A DNA stretch of 19,106 nucleotides from UBA10003 sp964365025 (GTDB lineage: Bacteria; Patescibacteriota; Patescibacteriia; Magasanikbacterales; UBA10003), in NCBI GenBank assembly GCA_964365025.1, contig CAYIOJ010000015.1, positions 1 through 19,106 of the forward strand, written 5' to 3'. Position numbers and translations under genes: made by a program. Position 1 is the first letter of the stretch. Every line of letters begins with the position of its first letter. This document shows positions 1 to 7,320 of the stretch, one piece after another. The notes under the pieces were generated by a model. It was not told the DNA's origin. It searched no databases and saw only the letters and a program-made list of their open reading frames with translations.

Positions 1-49
1 CTTTGCGCCGCCAACGAAAAAGTCGGTCAATTTTCTGAAAGTCAGATTT

Positions 50-126
50 TGGTGGGCGGCATAGGAATCGAACCTATGACCTTACGAATGTGAATCGTAC
101 GCTCTAACCAGCTGAGCTAGCCGCCC
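50..126 (-). tRNA. tRNA-Val (anticodon CAC)
   Basis: On the minus strand a full cloverleaf can be drawn. The acceptor arms GGGCGGC/GCCGCCC pair perfectly, the D arm is GCTC/GAGC, the anticodon stem TACGA/TCGTA closes a TTCACAT loop, and the T arm ATAGG/CCTAT closes a TTCGATT loop. The loop gives anticodon CAC, which reads GUG. Discriminator A is followed by an encoded CCA (positions 52-50). The 49 bases downstream hold only a short TCTGA/TCAGA hairpin (34-46) and no gene that I can support. Confidence 0.97.
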
Positions 127-135
127 TTTTTTATC

Positions 136-164
136 AGAATATCATAAACTCGGCTGAAAAACAA
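136..164 (-). promoter_or_regulatory. Predicted promoter of tRNA-Val
   Basis: On the minus strand TTGTTT (-35, 159-164) is separated by 17 nt from TATTCT (-10, 136-141). A TG one base upstream of the -10 makes it an extended -10. The predicted start at about 129 lies only about 3 nt before the mature tRNA 5' end, a sensible spacing for a tRNA gene. Prediction by pattern only. Confidence 0.5.
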
Positions 165-170
165 GAGCCG

Positions 171-199
171 TTGCTTTTTGGCGCGTTTTTGAGTATAAT
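171..199 (+). promoter_or_regulatory. Predicted sigma-70-type promoter for the LCP-der-pth operon
   Basis: TTGCTT (171-176), a 17-nt spacer and a perfect TATAAT (194-199) predict a start near 206. The transcript would begin just before the hairpin repeat at 208-251, giving a leader of roughly 53 nt before ATG 259. It lies back to back with the leftward tRNA-Val promoter. Confidence 0.6.
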
Positions 200-207
200 C
201 AAAATCA

Positions 208-251
208 CGAGATTGCTTCGCCCCGATTTTTGCGTCGAAGCTCGCAATGAC
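208..251. repeat. Intergenic hairpin repeat of the CATTGCGAG / GAAGCAATCTC type
   Basis: The sequence runs from CGAGATTGCTTCG (208-220) to CGAAGCTCGCAATGAC (236-251). ATTGC pairs with GCAAT and TTCG with CGAA around a GCTC bulge, giving a hairpin with a G/C-T loop. On the minus strand it begins GTCATTGCGAG and ends AAGCAATCTCG, the pattern of an intergenic repeat I recall from many unrelated bacteria (recalled, not searched). It contains the ATG at 247, which argues against that codon as the start of the next gene. Confidence 0.6.
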
Positions 252-258
252 ATTACTT

Positions 259-1698
259 ATGCCTGAAATCAATATTAATCTTTTAGAACCGCAACAAAAA
301 CAACAAAAAAAACAACGCTATTGGCTGTGGGCCGGACTAGCCACTATTTTTTTAATTGCTATAATTGTAATCTCGGCCATACTGTTTGGCAATGAACCTA
401 ACAACGCCAATCCCGCTAATCCGGAAAAGCCGGGAATTTTACGCCAAATCAAAAACTTAATTTTAAGCTCTGATCGCCAGCTGAAGGGAGAAAAAGACGA
501 TCGCATCAATACTCTGCTTTTAGGTATGGGTGGGGCCGGGCATGATGGCGCGTTCCTAACCGACACCATTATCATCATAAGTTTGAAACCGTCCACCCGC
601 AAACTCGCCTTGTTTTCCATACCGCGCGATCTTTTAACGGAAATCCCGGGCTATGGATTCAGGCGCATCAATGAAGCCAATGCCATGGGCGAATTGCAAT
701 CACCCGGCCATGGCGCTGAATTGGCCAAAAAAGTGGTGGAACAAGTTGCCGGTCTGCCCGTACACTATACCGTGCGCGTTGACTTTGAAGGTTTTAAAAA
801 AGTGATTGATGAGCTCGGCGGAGTGGATGTGTACATTGACCGCACTTTCACCGATACCCAATTTCCCGCGCCGAATTATAAATATCAAACCGTTTCTTTT
901 GCCAAAGGCTGGCAAAAAATGAATGGCCAAACCGCCCTGAATTACGCTCGCAGTCGCCACGGCGACAATGGCGAAGGTAATGATTTTGCCCGCGGCCGGC
1001 GCCAGCAAAAAATTCTCGCCGCCCTCAAAGACAGGGCTTTTTCTTTTTCCACCTTTTTCAATCTGGGCCGTCTGCAAAATATTTTTGAAAATTTAAACGC
1101 GCATCTGCAGGCCGATTTGGAACTTTGGGAAATCAGCCGTTTTTACAAATTGGCTAAAAATCTGGATTACGAAAATATGATCAGCCGCGTGCTCGCGGCC
1201 GGCACTGACAAAGATCCATTGATACTAACGCAATATGGCGGAGCTTCGGTTTTGGCGCCGCGCGGCGGCAATTACGACGAAATCAAACGATTGGCAAATA
1301 ATCTTTTTGATCTCTCCGCTACCAAAAACCAAACAGACGCGACTTTGGCCAAACCAATTACTATTCCGGCCGGACCGCGCATTCAAATCCAGAACGGCAC
1401 TTGGTTCTTGGGACTTGCCGCTCTGGCCAAAACCGATTTGGAACAAAAAGGAATTACGATTGAAAGCGTGGCCAATGCCAAACAAAGAAATTACGAAAAA
1501 ACCATTATCTATGATTTCAGCCAGGGAAAATTCGCGCCGGCCATTAACAAATTAAAAGAAGAGCTGAACGCGGAAATTTCTGCCGAAGCGCCGGCCGATC
1601 TTTCTGGCGAGCCGTTGCCTGATATTTTAATCATCATTGGCAAAGACAAAGCCCAATCCAGCAATGCCCAGCTAATACAAACCAATACCACTTTATGA
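259..1698 (+). CDS. LytR-CpsA-Psr (LCP) family membrane protein, probable cell-wall glycopolymer ligase
   Basis: The family transfers polyprenyl-phosphate-linked glycopolymers to peptidoglycan on the outer face of the membrane. A cytoplasmic tail rich in Gln and Lys precedes one transmembrane helix (about residues 21-44), so the bulk is extracellular. The LCP domain follows (about 80-260), with DTIIIIS near 102, SIPRDL near 120 and the Arg-rich segment YARSRHGDNGEGNDFARG near 229-246, matching the conserved acidic and Arg residues of the family. A LytR_C-type domain starting at IQIQNGTW covers roughly 370-455. I chose ATG 259 over 247 because 247 lies inside the hairpin repeat and adds only MTLL. 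No Shine-Dalgarno is visible. It leads a tight operon: its TGA overlaps the der start (ATGA). The natural polymer substrate cannot be read from sequence. Confidence 0.93.
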   Translation: MPEININLLEPQQKQQKKQRYWLWAGLATIFLIAIIVISAILFGNEPNNANPANPEKPGILRQIKNLILSSDRQLKGEKDDRINTLLLGMGGAGHDGAFLTDTIIIISLKPSTRKLALFSIPRDLLTEIPGYGFRRINEANAMGELQSPGHGAELAKKVVEQVAGLPVHYTVRVDFEGFKKVIDELGGVDVYIDRTFTDTQFPAPNYKYQTVSFAKGWQKMNGQTALNYARSRHGDNGEGNDFARGRRQQKILAALKDRAFSFSTFFNLGRLQNIFENLNAHLQADLELWEISRFYKLAKNLDYENMISRVLAAGTDKDPLILTQYGGASVLAPRGGNYDEIKRLANNLFDLSATKNQTDATLAKPITIPAGPRIQIQNGTWFLGLAALAKTDLEQKGITIESVANAKQRNYEKTIIYDFSQGKFAPAINKLKEELNAEISAEAPADLSGEPLPDILIIIGKDKAQSSNAQLIQTNTTL

Positions 1699-3062
1699 CC
1701 ATCATCTGGCCGGAAAAACAACTGCCGACCATCGCCATCGTGGGCCGCACTAATGTGGGCAAGTCCGCGCTTTTTAATCGTCTGACGGAAAAAAGAAAAG
1801 CTATGGTTTCCAAAGTGGGCGGCACCACGCGCACCAGCAACATCGCCTCTTTTTTGTGGCGCGGAATAACCTATCGCCTAATTGACACCGGTGGAATTGA
1901 TTTTGACAAAAAAGCGACTTATGAAAAAGAAATCCAGGCGCAAATTGACAAAGCGATTGAAGAAGCCAACGCAATAATTTTTTTAGTGGATTTGCAGAGC
2001 GGAATAATGCCGCAAGAAAAACTCTGGGCGCAAGAATTGCGAAAAATCAAAATGCCGATAATTTTTGTCGGCAACAAAGCTGACAATCCCAAAATCCGTT
2101 TGCAAGTTCACGAACAGGACTGGCACAAACTCGGCTTTGGCGAACCCTTGCCAATTTCCGCTGTGAATGGCTCGGGAGTCGGAGATATGTTGGATGTGGT
2201 TATTGATAAATTAAAGCCTTACATTAAAACTCTCAAGGCCGCGAAGCCAATGGAGAAAATACCGACTCGCGTGGCCATTATCGGCCGGCCCAATGTTGGC
2301 AAGTCATCTCTTTTCAACGCGCTGATTGGCGAAGAAAGAGTAATCGTGAGCCCGGTGCCATTCACTACCCGCGAAACATACGATACTTTAATGTTACTGG
2401 ATGGTGAACCGTTTCTTTTTCTGGATACGGCTGGATTGCGGCGCCAGAGCAGAATCAAATCAAGCAGTTTGGAAAAAATGAGTGCGCGCCAAACCGAAAG
2501 CGGTTTGCGGCACACAGATTTGGTCTTGCTGGTTTTAGATGCCAGCGAACCGTTTGCCGGTCAAGACAAACGGCTGTCAATGTTGGTTAAAGAAAGCCAA
2601 AAAAGTTTGATTATTGTTATTAATAAATTTGACTTGTTTCAGGATCAAGGCGAAGAGGCCGTGAAAATAATCCAACGAGATTTTGCTCAAACATTTCCTT
2701 TTCTGGCTTACGCTCCGATTGTTTTTGTGAGCGCCAAAACTCATTGGCGCGTGCATAAAGTTTTTGAAATGATCAGAAAAGTGATGCTGGGACGAGGAAA
2801 AACAATTGAAGAGCCGGTGTTGGCTGATTTAATGAAACGACTGATTCACCACCGTTTGCCAACCAAAGGCAAGGGAGTCAGGCATCCGCATATTTATTCG
2901 CTCAAACAGGTGGCGGCGGATCCCCCGACATTTCAAGTGACCATTAAACAAAAAACTTCACTGCACGAATCATATCTGCGTTTTATTGAAAACCAACTGC
3001 GCATGGAATTTAATTTAATCGGTACGCCGGTAGTGGTGTACGCGAACAAAATTAAAACATAA
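1695..3062 (+). CDS. der: Ribosome biogenesis GTPase Der (EngA)
   Basis: Der carries two GTPase domains in tandem and acts in 50S subunit assembly in the cytoplasm. Domain 1 shows GRTNVGKS (17-24), DTGG (64-67) and NKAD (127-130). Domain 2 shows GRPNVGKS (197-204), DTAG (244-247) and NKFD (310-313). The last ~85 residues (LIHHRLPTKGKGVRHPHIYS onward) match the KH-like domain. The length of 455 aa is normal. The switch I segments are unusual: TTRT in domain 1 and FTTRE in domain 2, where the family usually has TTRD or VTRD. Translation is coupled to the LCP gene through an ATGA overlap, and pth starts 2 nt after its stop. Confidence 0.96.
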   Translation: MTIIWPEKQLPTIAIVGRTNVGKSALFNRLTEKRKAMVSKVGGTTRTSNIASFLWRGITYRLIDTGGIDFDKKATYEKEIQAQIDKAIEEANAIIFLVDLQSGIMPQEKLWAQELRKIKMPIIFVGNKADNPKIRLQVHEQDWHKLGFGEPLPISAVNGSGVGDMLDVVIDKLKPYIKTLKAAKPMEKIPTRVAIIGRPNVGKSSLFNALIGEERVIVSPVPFTTRETYDTLMLLDGEPFLFLDTAGLRRQSRIKSSSLEKMSARQTESGLRHTDLVLLVLDASEPFAGQDKRLSMLVKESQKSLIIVINKFDLFQDQGEEAVKIIQRDFAQTFPFLAYAPIVFVSAKTHWRVHKVFEMIRKVMLGRGKTIEEPVLADLMKRLIHHRLPTKGKGVRHPHIYSLKQVAADPPTFQVTIKQKTSLHESYLRFIENQLRMEFNLIGTPVVVYANKIKT

Positions 3063-3064
3063 TT

Positions 3065-3637
3065 ATGTTGATAATCGTCGGTTTGGGCAATCCCGGCAAA
3101 GAGTACGAAAAAACTCGGCATAATCTCGGTTTTGCCGTATTGAATAAATTGCTCTCTGTTTTGGAATTAAATGACTGGGTGGATAGTAAAAAATTCCACG
3201 CGAAAATGGCTGAAGGAAAAATCAACGCGGTAAAAATTTTGCTTTTCAAACCGCAGACATTCATGAACAATTCCGGCCAAGCCGTGGCCGCCGCGGCTAA
3301 ATTTTATAAAATTAAACCGGCCAATGTTTGGTTGATTCACGATGATTTGGATCTGCCATTGGGAAAAATAAAAATTCAACGCGACCGTTCGTCTGCCGGA
3401 CACAATGGCGTGCAATCAATTATTGATTCTCTTGGCACGCAAGATTTTGTCCGTTTTCGGATTGGCATCGCGCAAGTTCGGCAAACTAAAAAAAGTGGGG
3501 CGGATTTTGTTTTGAGTAAATTCAGCTTGGCAGAAGCCGCAACTTTAAAAAAAATACTATCAACTGCTGTTGAGGCAATTAAATTTGTCGCAGAGAAAGG
3601 AATTGAAAAAACAATGATGGAATCTGATATATCTTAG
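3065..3637 (+). CDS. pth: Peptidyl-tRNA hydrolase
   Basis: Cleaves the ester bond of peptidyl-tRNAs that drop off ribosomes, recycling tRNA. The protein begins MLIIVGLGNPGKEYEKTRHN, the family N-terminus. Catalytic His19 and the substrate-binding residues Asn9, Asn68, Asp93 and Asn114 all sit in their usual motifs (LGNPG, TFMNNSG, HDDLDLP, GHNG). The length of 190 aa is normal. It sits 2 nt after der and 1 nt before the next ATG, so it is likely translated from the LCP-der transcript. No Shine-Dalgarno is visible; the start context is A/T-rich (ATAATTATG). Confidence 0.97.
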   Translation: MLIIVGLGNPGKEYEKTRHNLGFAVLNKLLSVLELNDWVDSKKFHAKMAEGKINAVKILLFKPQTFMNNSGQAVAAAAKFYKIKPANVWLIHDDLDLPLGKIKIQRDRSSAGHNGVQSIIDSLGTQDFVRFRIGIAQVRQTKKSGADFVLSKFSLAEAATLKKILSTAVEAIKFVAEKGIEKTMMESDIS

Positions 3638-3638
3638 T

Positions 3639-4778
3639 ATGAAAACAAAAATCTACATTATTACGTTCATATTATTATTAATCCCCTTTTCCGTAACGCA
3701 CGCGTTGATTACTGGAAATGTAAGTACGGATATAACTGGCAATATAAACCACACATTTAGCGATGGCACATCCGGTTATTCGTATAAAGACAGTGCTGGT
3801 TATACCCACTACCAATTTAATAATGGAATTTATGGTAACTCTTATACCGATATTACTGGACACACCCACTATTATTTTGATGAATTACAAAAAACTAAAT
3901 ATGTGGACGGAGTTTGTAATTATCCAACTGGTTTTTATTGTACAGAAGAAAGTCAATATCAAGAAATGTATCAAAACAAAGAAAAACAGCTCCCAATATC
4001 AATGACACCCGAACAACGTGAACAAGCTATTATGAGTAGTGATCCATATATAAAAATATGTCGAGAACATATAGAATTGTACAAAATTGCGATAGCATCC
4101 TATGACAAGTGTATACAAAATGAGAATGAAAAATGGCAACAACAAGCAAAAATGGAATTGGATTTATTAAAACAACAAATTGATATTGAAAGGCAAAAAA
4201 ATGAACTAATAAAACAAACAACAGAAATAAAAACACAAACATGCCCAATCAAGGCTCACACAAGCAAAAGCGGTATTTGTGTTTGCGACACTGGTTTTGT
4301 CTTGGATAAAAATGCCGAAAACTGTGTTACTTGCGAGTCATTAAATCCAGAATCTTTCACAAAAGTCTATGGAGAAATTACAGGTTGTGTTACGTGCAGT
4401 GATGGATATTATCTTGATAAAATTAAAAAAACTTGCATACCAATAATCGAAGAAAAAACGGAACAAAAAAATAAAGTACTTGCACCATCGCCCAGTATCA
4501 CAGACAAAGAAAAAAATATAAATACCGCTTCGGTTCAAAAAAATGGTAAAAAAATAAATGAACAAAAACCTGAGATAAAAGTGAATGTTACATCCATAAC
4601 CACTGATACTGAAACTCAACAATTAACAGCCACCGGAACAATGGGGCAACCAAAAATGACAACTAACGAACAACCTAAAAAAATTGGTGTTTTCCAAAAA
4701 GCCGGAGAAAAAGCCGACAGTGTTATGCGTGGTATTTTTGGCTTTTTCAAAAAAATATCTATTAAAATCAAATTTTGA
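3639..4778 (+). CDS. Secreted protein of unknown function with 20-residue repeats and a Cys-rich segment
   Basis: I do not recognise this protein. An N-terminal signal peptide (residues 1-22, KTK then a hydrophobic run ending THA) suggests export. Residues 26-82 hold three repeats with an exact 20-residue period: Gly at 26/46/66, Asp at 31/51/71, Gly at 34/54/74 and Phe at 40/60/80, with His near each Phe. A Glu/Gln/Lys-rich, probably coiled-coil stretch follows (about 120-200). Then come CxC and CxxC pairs in an EGF-like or GCC2/GCC3-like arrangement (about 201-268, e.g. GICVCDTGF, CVTCSDGYYLD), a low-complexity Thr/Lys/Gln segment, and a short hydrophobic, Lys-rich C-terminus. It starts 1 nt after pth but is much more A-rich than its neighbours, which suggests different ancestry. 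A surface or adhesion-like role would be a guess. Confidence 0.8.
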   Translation: MKTKIYIITFILLLIPFSVTHALITGNVSTDITGNINHTFSDGTSGYSYKDSAGYTHYQFNNGIYGNSYTDITGHTHYYFDELQKTKYVDGVCNYPTGFYCTEESQYQEMYQNKEKQLPISMTPEQREQAIMSSDPYIKICREHIELYKIAIASYDKCIQNENEKWQQQAKMELDLLKQQIDIERQKNELIKQTTEIKTQTCPIKAHTSKSGICVCDTGFVLDKNAENCVTCESLNPESFTKVYGEITGCVTCSDGYYLDKIKKTCIPIIEEKTEQKNKVLAPSPSITDKEKNINTASVQKNGKKINEQKPEIKVNVTSITTDTETQQLTATGTMGQPKMTTNEQPKKIGVFQKAGEKADSVMRGIFGFFKKISIKIKF

Positions 4779-4831
4779 TAAAATTAACCGTTCCGCATGG
4801 TAAGCCACAGGGTATCTAGCTTAACAACTTG

Positions 4832-4861
4832 AAAAAACACTGTATCATGCAGTATAGTGTT
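4832..4861 (-). terminator. Rho-independent terminator of the small leftward unit
   Basis: On the minus strand AACACTATA (4861-4853) pairs with TACAGTGTT (4844-4836) over 9 bp, including one G-U, around an 8-nt loop. Four further T bases follow directly, making a run of six. It lies about 30 nt after the stop codon at 4891. The orientation with the T run fits leftward transcription only. Confidence 0.65.
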
Positions 4862-4890
4862 CGCTTCGTCAATAAAATTATTTTTCTATT

Positions 4891-5133
4891 TTATACTAAA
4901 ACAACCCTTAACAACAAAAGAAACAGAGCAAAAAATAGAATGCTTGTTCCTAATATTATTGCAAACTTAAAATATCCCGCAAAAGTCATCTTTTCAGAAT
5001 ATTCTAAGGCAAAGGCAACGAGTAGTACGAAAAAATTTTTCATACAAAAAAACCAGTACTTTTTCAACATCTGGCTTAGTGTCAAGGGTTGCCCTTCCCT
5101 GGAGATGGGGAATTTTTTTACAAGAGGGTTCAC
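4891..5133 (-). CDS. Small membrane protein, unknown function (start uncertain)
   Basis: This leftward frame of 80 codons has a dedicated promoter upstream and a terminator downstream, the main reason to accept it over the overlapping rightward frame. From Met22 on it is strongly hydrophobic, with two probable transmembrane helices (about 33-47 and 54-79, ending FFALFLLLLRVVLV). The first start is GTG at 5133, with AGAGG directly against it and therefore too close for a normal ribosome site. ATG at 5070 (MLKKYWFF) would give a 59-residue protein with a ~77-nt structured leader. The alternative is a non-coding RNA of about 315 nt. A/T-rich DNA can mimic hydrophobic peptides, so coding status is unproven. 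Confidence 0.45.
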   Translation of the reverse strand: MNPLVKKFPISREGQPLTLSQMLKKYWFFCMKNFFVLLVAFALEYSEKMTFAGYFKFAIILGTSILFFALFLLLLRVVLV

Positions 5134-5137
5134 CTCT
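5084..5137 (-). other. Three adjacent G/C hairpins at the head of the small leftward transcript
   Basis: Three 5-bp helices follow each other: AGAGG/CCTCT (5123-5137), TTCCC/GGGAA (5095-5112) and AAGGG/CCCTT (5084-5096). The last two share two bases, so they may compete. The block is distinctly G/C-rich within A/T-rich DNA and starts about 10 nt after the predicted transcription start. It covers the GTG at 5133. It could be a regulatory leader or the 5' domain of an RNA. Confidence 0.45.
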
Positions 5138-5154
5138 GAGTGAATTAGGATTAT

Positions 5155-5184
5155 ATTATAGCACGTAGTATATCATGAAGTCAA
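5155..5184 (-). promoter_or_regulatory. Strong predicted promoter of the small leftward unit
   Basis: On the minus strand TTGACT (-35, 5179-5184) and a perfect TATAAT (-10, 5155-5160) are separated by 18 nt. This is among the best promoter matches in the window. The start is predicted near 5148. Confidence 0.65.
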
Positions 5185-5346
5185 CTATGGTCTATGTACA
5201 CAAAGAACGAAATTTCAAAAAGCCCAAAAAATTAATATAAATTATTCGATATTCTTCTTTTGCCCCACTCAAATTACCAATTTTAAAAATATTTAATATT
5301 CTTCGAGTAGAAAATTCTCAATTTCACATAATCAAATTTAGAAAAT
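5185..5346 (+). promoter_or_regulatory. A/T-rich gap before the KilA-N gene, with one weak promoter
   Basis: This stretch has no convincing gene. The best rightward promoter is TTTCAA (5213-5218), a 17-nt spacer and TATAAA (5236-5241), giving a start near 5248 and a leader of about 100 nt. ATATTCTTC occurs twice (near 5249 and 5295). No Shine-Dalgarno precedes ATG 5347. Confidence 0.3.
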
Positions 5347-6201
5347 ATGAAAAAAATTATTACCCAAGGATTGCAGATAGCGGTCATAAAAAATAACGAT
5401 GAAGAATATATTTCTTTGACGGATATGGCAAAATTCAAAGACCCTGAAGCAACTGGTATAGTGATTGCGAATTGGTTATCAACGAAGTACACTATTCAAT
5501 TCATGGGAGCTTGGGAACAGGTGCATAATGCCAATTTTAATGTTATGGAATTCAATAACATTAGAAACGAAGCGGGATCTAATGGGTTTATATTATCTTC
5601 TTCACGGTGGATTCAAAAAACAAGCGCCATTGGCATACGATCATCGGCCGGCAGGTATGGCGGTACTTTTGCCCATCGAGATATTGCCTTTGAATTCGCC
5701 ACATGGCTGTCTCCGGAATTTAAACTTTATCTGATTAAGGAGTTTCAAAGATTGAAAGTTGAAGAAAACGAACGATTATTTCTTGGTTGGGACGCGAAAC
5801 GCTTGCTTACCAAAATCAACTATAAAATCCATACTGACGCGATAAAAGAAAAGATCGTCCTACCTCAAAAATTATCTCAAAAAGACGCGATGATTGTATA
5901 CGCGAACGAAGCTGATGTTCTCAACAAAGCGCTTTTTGGAAAAACAGCGAAAGAATGGCGGACTGAAAACCCAAATAGTGATGGAAACATCCGCGATTAT
6001 GCTGATGTGCTACAACTCGTCTGTCTTTCAAATTTGGAAAACATAAATGCCGAATATATCCGCGCGGGAATTTCTCAGAGTAACCGACTTTTGAAATTAA
6101 ATGAAAGCGCCATTCACCAAATAAAATCGCTTCTCGGCAACGCAAGCGTAACAAAATTGGAAAAGCCAACTATAAAACAAAAAGATTGCTCTTCGAAATA
6201 A
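5347..6201 (+). CDS. Solo KilA-N domain protein
   Basis: KilA-N is a DNA-binding fold found in phage and large-DNA-virus proteins and in scattered bacterial genes of unknown role. Here the domain spans about residues 8-136, with YISLTDMAKF (21-30), IANWLST (40-46) and TSAIGIRSSAGRYGGTFAHR (92-111), then a segment typical of this family, AFEFATWLSPEFKLYLIKEF (114-133). The remaining ~145 residues are helical and charged, with no motif that I recognise. No integrase, terminase or other phage gene is next to it. It lies in the A/T-rich island with the small leftward unit, and dprA starts 21 nt downstream, so the two may share a transcript. Acquisition from a mobile element is inference. Confidence 0.88.
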   Translation: MKKIITQGLQIAVIKNNDEEYISLTDMAKFKDPEATGIVIANWLSTKYTIQFMGAWEQVHNANFNVMEFNNIRNEAGSNGFILSSSRWIQKTSAIGIRSSAGRYGGTFAHRDIAFEFATWLSPEFKLYLIKEFQRLKVEENERLFLGWDAKRLLTKINYKIHTDAIKEKIVLPQKLSQKDAMIVYANEADVLNKALFGKTAKEWRTENPNSDGNIRDYADVLQLVCLSNLENINAEYIRAGISQSNRLLKLNESAIHQIKSLLGNASVTKLEKPTIKQKDCSSK

Positions 6202-6222
6202 ACAATAATAATCAAAGGCAAT

Positions 6223-7320
6223 ATGGAGGATCTAAAATATCTCGTCGCTCTTTCCACTTTTATAAAATTCGGTTCCAAAAGCCTGTTCAAATTAAAGCGG
6301 GCTTTTTCTAATTTTGAACACGCTTTCAAAGCCGGCTTGTCGGAACTGGTCAAAGCCGGCATTGATGAAAAAATCGCTTTGGAATTTATTGAAACTCGCG
6401 CGAAAATCAATCCAGAGACGGAATGGGAAAAAATTGCCAAAGAAAATATAAAAATTGTAACGCCGGAAGACGCGGCCTATCCCCCACTGCTTAAAGAACT
6501 TTATGATCTGCCCGCTCTGCTTTATGTGAAAGGCTCAATGCCCGATGGCGGCGACAAATTCCCTTTGGCAGTGATTGGTTCGCGAAAAATTAGTCCCTAT
6601 GGCCGACAAGTGATTGAAGAAATTGTGTCTGCCCTGGCCAGACAAGGCCTGACCATTGTGAGCGGCTTGGCTCTGGGCGCTGATGCTTGCGCGCACGCCA
6701 CCACTCTTCAGGCCGGAGGCCGCACCATTGCTGTCTTGGGTTCAGGCGTAGATCAATTTTGCCCGCACACCAATCATCGTTTGGCTGAACAAATTCTGGC
6801 CAATGGCGGAGCGGTCATTTCCGAATTCCCTTTGGGCGCCCTGCCTTTGCGGCAAAATTTTCCCATGCGCAATCGCTTAATTTCCGGTCTGTGTCTGGGC
6901 ACGCTGGTGGTGGAGGCGGCCGTGGATTCCGGCTCTTTAATCACAGCCAAATGCGCGCTGGATCAAAACCGCGAGGTCTTTAGCATCCCGGGCAGTATTT
7001 TCTCGCTTCTTTGCGCCGGAACAAATAATTTATTGAAAATGGGCGCGCGTGTGGTTACATCAGCCGAAGACATTTTGGACGAACTGAATCTGGAACGAGC
7101 GGAAAAACTGCTGGAAGACAGGCCAATCAAAGCTGATACGCCCGAAGAAGCCGCTATTATAAATATCCTCACCCGCGAACCAAAACACATTGATAATATC
7201 ACCAAGGACACCGCCCTTTCGGCATCCTCCGCTCTTTCAACTTTGACTCTAATGGAGATGAAAGGAAAAGTGAAAAATATGGGTGGAATGATGTATGTTA
7301 TAGCGGGCAGAGGCAGATAA
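6223..7320 (+). CDS. dprA: DNA-processing protein DprA (Smf)
   Basis: DprA binds incoming single-stranded DNA and loads RecA during natural transformation. An N-terminal SAM/HhH-like region (1-75) is followed by the Rossmann-like core: VIGSRKISPYGRQV (117-130), SGLALGADACAH (147-158), AVLGSGVDQFCP (170-181), FPMRNRLISGL (213-223) and EAAVDSGSLITA (231-242). A winged-helix C-terminal domain covers about 300-360. The length of 365 aa is normal. AAAGG about 5 nt before ATG is the only Shine-Dalgarno-like motif in front of a long gene here. The last residues (AGRGR and the stop) lie within the left arm of the palindromic element at 7302-7462, so the extreme C-terminus may have been altered by its insertion. 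Confidence 0.95.
   Translation: MEDLKYLVALSTFIKFGSKSLFKLKRAFSNFEHAFKAGLSELVKAGIDEKIALEFIETRAKINPETEWEKIAKENIKIVTPEDAAYPPLLKELYDLPALLYVKGSMPDGGDKFPLAVIGSRKISPYGRQVIEEIVSALARQGLTIVSGLALGADACAHATTLQAGGRTIAVLGSGVDQFCPHTNHRLAEQILANGGAVISEFPLGALPLRQNFPMRNRLISGLCLGTLVVEAAVDSGSLITAKCALDQNREVFSIPGSIFSLLCAGTNNLLKMGARVVTSAEDILDELNLERAEKLLEDRPIKADTPEEAAIINILTREPKHIDNITKDTALSASSALSTLTLMEMKGKVKNMGGMMYVIAGRGR

Noticed and set aside
34..50. Terminator-like hairpin TCTGA-AAG-TCAGA followed by TTTT
   Set aside because: The stem is only 5 bp and the upstream gene is outside the window, so its role cannot be supported.
4829..5143. Rightward frame of 104 codons in the 4779-5346 gap
   Set aside because: It runs antisense to a unit with a well-placed leftward promoter and terminator, its peptide is low-complexity with no recognisable domain, and no rightward promoter precedes it.
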